From positions 1 to 9,323 of the forward strand of contig NZ_JADEXF010000068.1 of NCBI RefSeq assembly GCF_015207245.1: a stretch of 9,323 nucleotides of DNA, in the 5' to 3' direction. The notes under the pieces are model-generated. The model was not told the origin of the DNA and searched no databases. It saw nothing but the letters and a program-made list of their open reading frames with translations. Both the position numbers and the translations under genes were made by a program. The stretch comes from Nostoc cf. edaphicum LEGE 07299. GTDB lineage: Bacteria > Cyanobacteriota > Cyanobacteriia > Cyanobacteriales > Nostocaceae. Each line of letters starts with the position of its first letter. The stretch's first letter is position 1. Below are positions 1 through 5,560 of this stretch, piece by piece.

Positions 1-2
1 GT

Positions 3-452
3 ACGGAGGTGGGGGATCAGAATTCCTTAATGAATTTTGTTCCTACCCGTCCGATAGCTGAAGTTGCTAAAGAATATTTAGAGGCAATTTGGACAATGTA
101 CGAACCCAAAAACTATCTCCGACGTTGTTTTGAACAATGCCTGAAGATTACACCTAATCCGCAACTACAGCAGACAATGTATTTTCCTCCTGGCAAAGGA
201 CTGCGACTACTTGCAAACTTGCTCTGGCGTCAAGGTTGGCAACGGCAAGAAATTCGCGGTCAATTTTGGCAACAGCTTTGGGCTATTCTCCGCACCAAGC
301 CGCAATTTGTGAATATGTATTTGGGTTTATGTGCTGCTGGTGAGCATTTTTGGGAATACCGCCTTTTAGCCAGAGAGCGCATTACTGAGCAATTAGGATT
401 TGATCCCCTGACTACACCTACTGCGGTTGAAAAACCATTAGTCACGATTTAA
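3..452 (+). CDS. B12-binding/radical SAM protein, C-terminal DUF4070-like part (5' end outside window)
   Basis: The frame is open from the left edge and ends at TAA 450-452, so only the last ~149 codons are present; the GTG at 9 is internal, not a credible start. The visible protein starts with an MNFVPTRP-type segment, followed by YLEAIWTMYEPKNYLRRC and a C-terminal helix containing GEHFWEYRLLARERI. I recognise this as the DUF4070 tail of cobalamin-binding radical SAM enzymes, whose B12 and CxxxCxxC domains would lie upstream. Those proteins carry out radical methylation or related chemistry on lipid or cofactor substrates; the substrate cannot be told from the tail. The diagnostic iron-sulfur motif is outside the window, so the family call rests on the tail alone. 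A related broken copy follows at 461-649. Confidence 0.68.
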   Translation, partial: TEVGDQNSLMNFVPTRPIAEVAKEYLEAIWTMYEPKNYLRRCFEQCLKITPNPQLQQTMYFPPGKGLRLLANLLWRQGWQRQEIRGQFWQQLWAILRTKPQFVNMYLGLCAAGEHFWEYRLLARERITEQLGFDPLTTPTAVEKPLVTI

Positions 453-460
453 TAAAAGCG

Positions 461-649
461 GATATTGTTCGCTCAACTCGTTGGTGTTTTTCCTGGCAAT
501 TGGTTGCGATCACCTTGCAAAAACTGCATTTATTGTATGATTACCTCGTAGTATTGGGCTTTGGTGAACACTTCTTCAGCTTCCGTCATGAAGTGAAAGT
601 GCAACTAGAGACTCAAGAAGCAAGTTATCGCTTGTCACCTGTTAGTTGA
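461..649 (+). pseudogene. Decayed second copy of the DUF4070-like C-terminal tail
   Basis: A frame open from 431 to TGA 647-649 has no convincing start codon or ribosome site. It encodes a peptide including QLVAITLQKLHLLYDYL and GFGEHFFSFRHEV. Aligned without gaps over 40 residues to the tail of the preceding gene (QLWAILRTKPQF... GEHFWEYRLLARERI), 13 residues are identical, centred on GEHF. The preceding gene stops at 452, and the homologous part resumes only nine bases later in another frame. It is best read as the 3' remnant of a tandem paralogue that lost everything upstream. A frameshifted extension of gene 1 is less likely, because gene 1 already has its own complete GEHF segment. Confidence 0.6.
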
Positions 650-666
650 AAGAATAAGTTTTGACC

Positions 667-693
667 GTAGGCGTAGCCCATCGTAGACATCGC
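667..693. repeat. Dispersed Nostoc-type repeat, GTAGGCGTAGCCC...GACATCGC
   Basis: The 27 bases begin GTAGGCGTAGCCC and end GTAGACATCGC. From memory, this element and close variants occur in very many copies between genes in Nostoc and Anabaena genomes. It contains a short GGC-GTA-GCC dyad. It lies between the DUF4070-like relic and the restriction-modification cassette, so it may mark the left edge of the inserted segment. A related 14-mer lies on the other strand at 9097-9110. Confidence 0.6.
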
Positions 694-706
694 TTATGTG
701 GGTTTC

Positions 707-735
707 TGCAAAAAATGTACCATGTTTGATATATT
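707..735 (+). promoter_or_regulatory. Possible promoter of the methyltransferase gene
   Basis: TATATT at 730-735 matches five of six bases of the -10 consensus. CTGCAA at 707-712, 17 bases upstream, is a poor -35 (three of six). Transcription would start near 742, inside the C-box at 739-749, leaving a ~40-base leader with no clear Shine-Dalgarno sequence. A bound controller dimer would then block initiation. This is weak as a promoter alone; its position relative to the box is the main support. Confidence 0.35.
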
Positions 736-738
736 GTA

Positions 739-749
739 GACTATATGTC
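739..749. promoter_or_regulatory. Single C-box (OM-like operator) before the methyltransferase
   Basis: GACTATATGTC is an imperfect dyad of the GAC-N5-GTC form, 32 bases before the methyltransferase ATG. It differs at only two of 11 positions from the outer C-box at 2953-2963, and both are followed by ACA (12 of 14 identical). No second box lies four bases to either side, so a single dimer site is expected. In Esp1396I a lone site of this kind lets the C protein repress the methyltransferase; the same role here is inferred from sequence and layout. Confidence 0.62.
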
Positions 750-781
750 ACACTAAAGCAGAGGCCAATATCAAACAAAAA

Positions 782-1972
782 ATGCAAGGAACCCAACTTT
801 CTTTTTTTTCTCACGAGGAAAATCACTCTACTACAAAGCAAAAAAAACCCAAATTAGGACGTTATGAACGTATCAAACGAGAACTAGATCAAAATGATTG
901 CGATCCATACAAGATATTCATTGATATTGATTCTGTGCCAAATACAGCATCTAATTACACCTTTATGGATCTGTTTTGTGGAGCAGGGGGCATAACACAA
1001 GGACTAGTTCAAGCTGGATTTAAACCCTTAGCTAGCGTTGAAATTAACCCCATCGCTTCTGCTACCCATAAAAAAAACTTTCCCCAATGTCATCACTTTT
1101 GTGGAGATATCGAACAGTTTGATTCCCGTAATTGGCTAGAACAAATCAGCTTACCTGAAGTAAATCTTATTATAGGCGGCCCGCCATGTCAGGGTTTTTC
1201 GGTAGCAGGAAAACGTGACCATAAAGACCCGCGCAATCGCTTATTTTATGAATTTGTGCATGTTGTCTCAGAAATACGTCCTTGGTATGTTGTTATGGAA
1301 AACGTTCCAGGCATTCTGACGATACAAAACGGAGATGTAAAAAAAGCAATTATTGAAGCTTTTGAATCTATTGGTTATCCTAATATATCTGTTGCAATTC
1401 TTGAATCTGCTGCCTATGGAGTGCCACAAATTCGACCAAGAGCTATCTTTATAGCTAACAGATTTGGAATGCCAAATCCCTATCCCAAAGCTAAGTTATT
1501 ACCTGAAGAATACAAACCTATTGAATCGGCTATTTCTGATTTACCACCATATACCTTGATACCAGAGATAAACCATCAGTGGACTAAACATTCACTTGAG
1601 TATATGGAGCGAATTGCTAAAGTACCTCCCGGCGGTTCTTTATATACAAAATATATTGATGCTTTCAAACGGCAATATCCTGGTAAACCCAGTATGACTG
1701 TTAAAGAGAATCATGGCGGTACTCATATTCATCCTTATCTCAATCGTGTTATTTCCGCTCGTGAAATGGCAAGATTACAGACATTTCCAGATTCATTTAT
1801 TTTTGAAGGTTCTATGAAAAAAGCTATGTGGCAAATTGGAAATGCTGTACCACCACGTTTAGCAGAGTGCATTGGCTACGCGCTTATTCCTTATCTAACT
1901 AATATTGCTCTTAATACTATAAATAAAGTTAACGCTAGTCATCCTGAGCAGGATGATCTAGTTTTTGATTAA
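782..1972 (+). CDS. Type II DNA cytosine-5 methyltransferase
   Basis: This 396-residue enzyme transfers methyl from S-adenosylmethionine to C5 of cytosine, protecting host DNA from the partner endonuclease. All landmarks of the family are present in order: motif I FMDLFCGAGG (61-70), the acidic SAM contact in VEINP (E87), motif IV GGPPCQGFS with catalytic C136, motif VI ENVPG (173-177), motif VIII QIRPRA (216-221), motif IX RVISAREMARLQTFP (322-336) and motif X QIGNAVPPRL (351-360). The variable target-recognition region (~226-320) is short, which fits a mono-specific enzyme; the recognition site cannot be read from it. The ~60-residue polar N-terminal extension before motif I is retained because ATG 782 is the only good start. 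The gene converges on the endonuclease gene with a 38-base overlap, and a C-box lies upstream. Confidence 0.95.
   Translation: MQGTQLSFFSHEENHSTTKQKKPKLGRYERIKRELDQNDCDPYKIFIDIDSVPNTASNYTFMDLFCGAGGITQGLVQAGFKPLASVEINPIASATHKKNFPQCHHFCGDIEQFDSRNWLEQISLPEVNLIIGGPPCQGFSVAGKRDHKDPRNRLFYEFVHVVSEIRPWYVVMENVPGILTIQNGDVKKAIIEAFESIGYPNISVAILESAAYGVPQIRPRAIFIANRFGMPNPYPKAKLLPEEYKPIESAISDLPPYTLIPEINHQWTKHSLEYMERIAKVPPGGSLYTKYIDAFKRQYPGKPSMTVKENHGGTHIHPYLNRVISAREMARLQTFPDSFIFEGSMKKAMWQIGNAVPPRLAECIGYALIPYLTNIALNTINKVNASHPEQDDLVFD
1935..1966 (+). terminator. Intrinsic terminator inside the overlapping methyltransferase and endonuclease ends
   Basis: CTAG-TCATCCT (1935-1945) pairs with AGGATGA-T-CTAG (1950-1961), giving 11 base pairs with one bulged T around a GAGC loop, followed immediately by TTTTT (1962-1966). 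This is a rho-independent terminator for + strand transcription. It lies before the methyltransferase stop codon (1970-1972), within codons of both genes. On the - strand the same hairpin holds the endonuclease stop codon (1935-1937) at its base but lacks a good U-tract. It probably limits antisense read-through between the convergent genes. Confidence 0.68.
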
Positions 1973-2669
1973 GAGTATTACGCCAAGTTTCAAAATCGTA
2001 CCAGCCGCAACCTACGCAGCCTTCCTCCGCCTCAGCACCTTGTTGATGTATGGAAGGCCAGTTTTCATCTCCTTGATACCAAAAACGGATCCCAAAAGGT
2101 GTACCTCTTTTAGCAGTTTTTATACAGCGTTCACAACTTTGCGATTTTAAAAGATTGTTATTGCCAAATTGGTCTTTTTTCAACAATTGAAACTTTTTCT
2201 TTATTTCGGTTTCGCTGATAGAAGCAAGGTGTGGTGGCTCATTTTCTCTCCAACGCTCCATTGGAAACCTATGATCAATGACTAGCTCATGCTTCTCTCT
2301 TCGCCTTTGTTCTATTGCATCTGTATATGAATAAACTTGGAGAATTCTTAGAACTAAGGACGCTGGTATATTAGATGCAGAATTAGCTGATTTTATCTCT
2401 CCTATCCAACGATCCCACCTTGTTTTCTTGCGGCAAAATTCACAATACTTACTTTCTGTTTCGATAACAAGACCAGGACGCTGTTTGTTCCCACGTTGTA
2501 GTCCTTGGATTCCACCACCACCTGCATATTGAGCTGATGCAATTGACTTTCCTTCATGATCGCGACAATGCCATTTTTGAGCTGATAAAAGTTTAAAGAC
2601 TTGTAGTTGAGTTGAACCTTTTTTAAACTGAGATTGAATTGTCTCTACTAGATTTTTTGTCTTGCTCAC
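1935..2669 (-). CDS. HNH-type Type II restriction endonuclease
   Basis: This 244-residue protein is the restriction partner of the convergent methyltransferase. It has a zinc-binding HNH (beta-beta-alpha-metal) nuclease core: CEFC (C76, C79), the catalytic strand ELVIDHRFP with D132 and H133, an NNN segment (170-172) supplying the expected Asn, and CERC (C179, C182). A further CVGC pair (C218, C221) lies near the C-terminus. The N-terminal ~60 residues (VFKLLSAQKWHC, then a Gly-rich GGGG loop) could be a DNA-binding segment. I cannot place it in a named specificity family. The start is GTG at 2667-2669, overlapping the C-gene stop as GTGA, so translation is probably coupled. It shares the C-box controlled promoter with the C gene. 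Confidence 0.82.
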   Translation of the reverse strand: MSKTKNLVETIQSQFKKGSTQLQVFKLLSAQKWHCRDHEGKSIASAQYAGGGGIQGLQRGNKQRPGLVIETESKYCEFCRKKTRWDRWIGEIKSANSASNIPASLVLRILQVYSYTDAIEQRRREKHELVIDHRFPMERWRENEPPHLASISETEIKKKFQLLKKDQFGNNNLLKSQSCERCIKTAKRGTPFGIRFWYQGDENWPSIHQQGAEAEEGCVGCGWYDFETWRNTLNQKLDHPAQDD

Positions 2670-2914
2670 TGTATCCTATCAGCTTCAATTTCCAAACTTT
2701 CAAGAAGAAGGGAAACGTTTATGCCCAAACCAACTGCAAGGCTTACAAGAGCAGTGAGGGAAGGATTTCTAACTCCGCGTTCCACACCAGATATATATGT
2801 GCGGTCTAAGTTAGCGCGTAATCCTAGTTCTTCTTGAGAAATTCCCAGTTCTGTTCTATGTCGCCTTACAAGATAACCTAAAGCAGTAAGAATCTTCGGT
2901 TTCGCTTCATCCAT
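2666..2914 (-). CDS. XRE-family controller (C) protein of the restriction-modification system
   Basis: This is an 82-residue one-domain regulator with the lambda-repressor-type helix-turn-helix (SQEELGLRANLDRTYISGVERG, residues 26-47) in a five-helix fold (residues ~8-70). C proteins bind C-boxes as dimers, first activating and then repressing their own operon, so that endonuclease appears after methylation is established. Evidence for this role is strong: it directly precedes and overlaps the endonuclease gene, it has the usual C-protein length, and a double C-box lies immediately upstream. There is no well-spaced Shine-Dalgarno sequence before ATG 2912-2914. With the proposed promoter the mRNA would be almost leaderless, as reported for some C genes. 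Confidence 0.9.
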   Translation of the reverse strand: MDEAKPKILTALGYLVRRHRTELGISQEELGLRANLDRTYISGVERGVRNPSLTALVSLAVGLGINVSLLLESLEIEADRIQ

Positions 2915-2921
2915 AGTCCTG

Positions 2922-2950
2922 ATTCTGAGCGTTTACGGACTATCAGTCTA
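2922..2950 (-). promoter_or_regulatory. Proposed promoter of the C-endonuclease operon
   Basis: Read on the - strand, TAGACT (2945-2950; four of six -35 bases) and CAGAAT (2922-2927; four of six -10 bases) are 17 bases apart. The -35 lies across the inner C-box and the spacer between boxes, where a dimer on the outer box could contact sigma and a dimer on the inner box would block it. The start point would fall at about 2915, next to the ATG. Both hexamers are weak, as expected for an activator-dependent promoter. Confidence 0.42.
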
Positions 2951-2963
2951 CGGACAATGTGTC
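2938..2963. promoter_or_regulatory. Double C-box (OR and OL) of the C-endonuclease operon
   Basis: GACTATCAGTC (2938-2948) and GACAATGTGTC (2953-2963) are two GAC-N5-GTC dyads separated by TACG; on the - strand the order is GACACATTGTC-CGTA-GACTGATAGTC. The 11-4-11 spacing and the GTCCGT-like centre match the known C-box architecture of GACTnnnAGTC pairs. The outer box (2953-2963) should be the activating site and the inner one, closer to the C gene, the repressing site. The inner box is the better dyad. Confidence 0.82.
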
Positions 2964-2982
2964 ACATTACTAAGAATTGCGT

Positions 2983-3075
2983 ATGAAATTTTGGAAAAAT
3001 ATATTAACTAAAGTGTATCTGTCCTTAGTTTTTTTATCAATAGCGATCGCACTAATCTTTCTTACTAAACCCTAG
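2983..3075 (+). CDS. Possible 30-residue membrane peptide
   Basis: ATG 2983 to TAG 3073-3075 encodes a basic, Trp-containing start (MKFWKNILTK) and one ~17-residue hydrophobic stretch (VYLSLVFLSIAIALIFL), then TKP. This looks like a single-span small membrane protein or the signal-peptide remnant of a longer gene. There is no clear Shine-Dalgarno sequence, and a HIP1 octamer (3043-3050) supplies its IAIA codons. It is divergent from the C gene and starts 20 bases beyond the outer C-box. I do not recognise a family. It may be a chance frame. Confidence 0.3.
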   Translation: MKFWKNILTKVYLSLVFLSIAIALIFLTKP

Positions 3076-3083
3076 AACTCAAC

Positions 3084-3950
3084 TTACCTTTCAGCCAAAC
3101 CCACCTGTCCACCAATTAGCCCCAAAAATCCAGTTCCAAAGTGCTGAATCTCCAAAAAGCTTGCTTGCTCCGGCGAAGTTTTGTAAATTCGGAATGTCTT
3201 CATAATTCCTAAAGTGGCAGCACTTTCTAGAGGCCCAACAAAACTAATATCTCGGTCAATAAAATAGGTTTGATTAGCCCAGTGAGCCATTTGATTTGCA
3301 TTTAAAAAGTAGCAACCTGCGTGAGGATTGAGGGCACGACGAAAGGTAATTGGTGCATTCATAATTGCACCATTGAGTTCCTGTTGCTCCTGCACATTTT
3401 GAAAAGGAGCAGTTACTCGTAAAGCCAAATCCCCATCAATATAAGCTTTGTGAACCAAACCGTGGGGAGAGACTTCATAACGATTTGGCTGGAGCAAATT
3501 TAAATCACCCGCTTGTTGGGTAAACCAGTTTAATTTTATAAAAAACCAAGGGTCATGAATAATTAAGTCATCTTCAAGAAAGCAGTAATAATCATACTGA
3601 CCGAGACAACTTTGCAGAACAGCTTGACACTCAAACCCCAAAATTAGAGGTTCTGCATTGCTAGAATGATGCCTATATAAATGTGATGGTAAGGGAAGCT
3701 GATTCAGAAGATGATTATCTTTAGTTGTACAAATAACAATATCTAGTTCGTGAGACTGCGGCTGATTAGCAGGAAAAGCTAGTCGTTGAGCAATGTTGAT
3801 AATACTTTGAGATTTGCCAAATAATTGGTGTAAAGCGGTAATACTTTTAGTTAATGCCTCTAAGCGGGGTTGCGGGTCTTTGCGTTGGGAAGCATGACGA
3901 CCCTCATTGCTAGGTTTGAAAAAATGGGCAATGGTAAAAATAATTCGCAT
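3084..3950 (-). CDS. Probable GT-A-fold glycosyltransferase (uncharacterised cyanobacterial family)
   Basis: A protein of 288 residues from ATG 3948-3950 (MRIIFTIAHFF). A longer frame begins at 3974, but its extra eight residues are read from an ATGACAAAT heptamer-type repeat and are probably not coding. Near the middle, YYCFLEDDL (FLEDD at ~124-128) resembles the DxD-type metal and nucleotide-sugar motif at the end of a GT-A Rossmann-like strand. A later AGCYFLNANQM segment and an FVGPLES segment fit the acceptor half. No signal peptide or membrane span is apparent. The downstream - strand partner position, 199 bases after another glycosyltransferase, suggests a shared job in surface polysaccharide or glycoconjugate synthesis. 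Substrate unknown; the glycosyltransferase assignment rests mainly on the acidic motif and neighbour. Confidence 0.55.
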   Translation of the reverse strand: MRIIFTIAHFFKPSNEGRHASQRKDPQPRLEALTKSITALHQLFGKSQSIINIAQRLAFPANQPQSHELDIVICTTKDNHLLNQLPLPSHLYRHHSSNAEPLILGFECQAVLQSCLGQYDYYCFLEDDLIIHDPWFFIKLNWFTQQAGDLNLLQPNRYEVSPHGLVHKAYIDGDLALRVTAPFQNVQEQQELNGAIMNAPITFRRALNPHAGCYFLNANQMAHWANQTYFIDRDISFVGPLESAATLGIMKTFRIYKTSPEQASFLEIQHFGTGFLGLIGGQVGLAER

Positions 3951-3965
3951 TTTCAATATCGCTTT

Positions 3966-4154
3966 ATTTGTCATTTGTCATTTATACTAAGTGCAGCCTC
4001 TGCAAGAGTTGTGTTGGTCATTTGTCATTTCGATCGATCACTAATAACTAATATACTCCTTGCAAAAGTATTTCCTTTCAGGCTTTTATTTGCACCTTTG
4101 CTTAAGGCAAAAAATATTTATGCAAATGACAAATTACTAATGCCAATGACTAAT
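3966..4154. repeat. TTTGTCA/TTGGTCA heptamer repeats between the two glycosyltransferase genes
   Basis: ATTTGTCATTTGTCATTT (3966-3983) and TTGGTCATTTGTCATTT (4014-4030) are heptamer-periodic. Inverted single copies occur at AAATGACAAATT (4124-4135) and CCAATGACTAAT (4143-4154). This resembles the short tandem heptanucleotide repeats of heterocystous cyanobacteria. Opposite-strand copies could pair in the RNA between the two genes. A small CTCT-GCA-AGAG hairpin lies at 3999-4009. I see no gene in this gap. Confidence 0.55.
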
Positions 4155-5409
4155 TTTTGCCAAATCCTTTAGAACGTGGACGCTTTTTAAAACTATCAGA
4201 AGTTTTGCCAGCGAACATCCATTGCAAATGCTGTGGTAACAATTTCGCCAAATCATAACGCTTCAAAATAGTCTCTCGCGCATTCGCACGAATTGCTTTC
4301 ATCTCTTGAGGATTATTCAGCGCCTCTTCAACCCGATTAGCAATATTCTGAGGAGAAAAGAAATCTACCAGCAGTCCATTCACCCCATCCTGTACGACCT
4401 CCAAGACTGGCGAAGTCTTAGAAGCTATTAGTAAACATCCTGCTGCCATTACTTCTAACATTGACCAAGATAATACAAAAGGACGGGTTAAATAAACATG
4501 AGCAGAAGAAGCTTGCAAAACCTGAAGGTACTCATTGTAAGGAAGCCTATCTGTAAAGTGCAGCCTCGATAAATCCAAAGATAATTTTTCTAGCATTAAT
4601 TGTTTATAAGTCTGACCATCGGGGAGATTTTTACCATAGGCAACCCGATCTTCTCCCACAACTACCACATGGCACTTAGGTCGTCGCTGCTGAAGTAGCG
4701 CTACCGTTTCCATAAACTGCGGAAAACCTCTATAAGGTTCCATTCCTCGTCCTACATAAGTTACCAACTCTTCCACATGAGAAAGATCCAGATTTATTCT
4801 TGGTAAAACTAATTTTGCACCTGGTTTGGGAACAAAATAATTGGTATCGACACCATCATGAATTACAGTGAGTTTGCTATGATATTCTTTGGGGAATTGC
4901 TGACGCTGCCAGTTAGTTGGACAAAGACCGCGATCGCAGCTATATAAATCAGTTAAAATCGGTGCATTTTTCACGCGGATGCGACATTCATCATCAGCAT
5001 TCAACGGATCGTTGGGATCGAAATCTGCATCGGAACCGTGAGCGTGATAAAACCACTCGAAATAACACAATAATTCTGCTTTGGGAAAAACATCTTTCAT
5101 AAATAAAGTCGGCCCCCAACCAGAATGACCATAAACTATATCTGGAAAGAAACCCTCAGATTTTAATTTTTCTGCCACGCGATAGACAGCTTGAGCGGTG
5201 AGAACAGCATTTTCCAGGTTGCGAACGTAGTGGTGAGTTTGAGGCGCAGCTTCACGAGAAGGGGTATAAATAGCTTTGAAAACGCCAAGTATTTCCCCTT
5301 CCCGACGATTTGTCCCAAAGACGACTTGGCAATTAGGATCTTTACCTAAAACTGTCGCTAGGTTACGAAATTGTGAGGGAAAATTGGGATGTAAAAATAA
5401 AACTTTCAT
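4150..5409 (-). CDS. GT-B glycosyltransferase, family 4 type
   Basis: A 419-residue cytoplasmic or membrane-associated transferase that should move a sugar from an activated donor to a glycan acceptor. The N-terminal acceptor domain begins MKVLFLHPNFPSQFRNLA, and YGHSGWGPTLFMKDVFP (93-109) is characteristic of the cyanobacterial relatives with this N-terminal type. The C-terminal donor domain runs from VTYVGRGMEPYRGF (217-229) through HVVVVGEDR to MLEVMAAGCLLIAS (317-330) and SPVLEVVQDGVNGLLV. In the usual EX7E motif the second Glu is E319, but the first is replaced by F311. The C-terminus is basic and low-complexity (FKKRPRSKGFGKN). Donor and acceptor are unknown. A consensus-like -10 lies upstream. 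Confidence 0.85.
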   Translation of the reverse strand: MKVLFLHPNFPSQFRNLATVLGKDPNCQVVFGTNRREGEILGVFKAIYTPSREAAPQTHHYVRNLENAVLTAQAVYRVAEKLKSEGFFPDIVYGHSGWGPTLFMKDVFPKAELLCYFEWFYHAHGSDADFDPNDPLNADDECRIRVKNAPILTDLYSCDRGLCPTNWQRQQFPKEYHSKLTVIHDGVDTNYFVPKPGAKLVLPRINLDLSHVEELVTYVGRGMEPYRGFPQFMETVALLQQRRPKCHVVVVGEDRVAYGKNLPDGQTYKQLMLEKLSLDLSRLHFTDRLPYNEYLQVLQASSAHVYLTRPFVLSWSMLEVMAAGCLLIASKTSPVLEVVQDGVNGLLVDFFSPQNIANRVEEALNNPQEMKAIRANARETILKRYDLAKLLPQHLQWMFAGKTSDSFKKRPRSKGFGKN

Positions 5410-5467
5410 TGGAATAATCTTGATTAAATTATTGCCAGATAAAATAAATTAAGACAAGCTGCTTAAG

Positions 5468-5496
5468 ATTATAAGATTATTTATCACAACTTTCAG
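5468..5496 (-). promoter_or_regulatory. Promoter candidate for the family 4 glycosyltransferase
   Basis: On the - strand, TATAAT (5468-5473) is a perfect -10. CTGAAA (5491-5496), 17 bases upstream, matches four of six -35 bases. Transcription would start near 5461, giving a ~52-base leader. It lies in the 145-base gap shared with the divergent DUF429 gene. Confidence 0.42.
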
Positions 5497-5528
5497 CAAG
5501 TAAATTTAGATAAATGGTTGCCCGAAAA

Positions 5529-5544
5529 TGCGAAAATAATCGCA
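5529..5544. repeat. Small dyad TGCGA-N6-TCGCA before the DUF429 gene
   Basis: A perfect 5-base inverted repeat with an AAATAA loop ends 10 bases before the first ATG of the DUF429 frame. It could be a weak operator or RNA hairpin; no function is demonstrable. Confidence 0.25.
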
Positions 5545-5560
5545 AATTCGTGTTATGACC

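Larger units (their letters stand above)
453..781. other. Intergenic region upstream of the methyltransferase
   Basis: This 329-base stretch holds the DUF4070-like relic (461-649), a dispersed repeat (667-693), a possible promoter (707-735) and a single C-box (739-749). I see no intact gene or RNA gene in it. Confidence 0.7.

Noticed and set aside
453..649. Frameshifted continuation of the first gene
   Set aside because: The first gene already contains its own complete GEHFWEYR tail, so the downstream similarity is a second copy, not an extension.
1965..2150. Small + strand frame after the methyltransferase
   Set aside because: It lies wholly opposite the endonuclease gene and past the terminator; no domain or ribosome site.
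3951..3974. Longer glycosyltransferase start at 3974
   Set aside because: The extra eight codons come from the ATGACAAAT heptamer repeat, and neither start has a clear ribosome site; MRIIFTIAHFF is the more natural N-terminus.
3870..4172. + strand 100-codon frame
   Set aside because: It is antisense to one glycosyltransferase and runs through the heptamer repeats; its composition looks non-coding.
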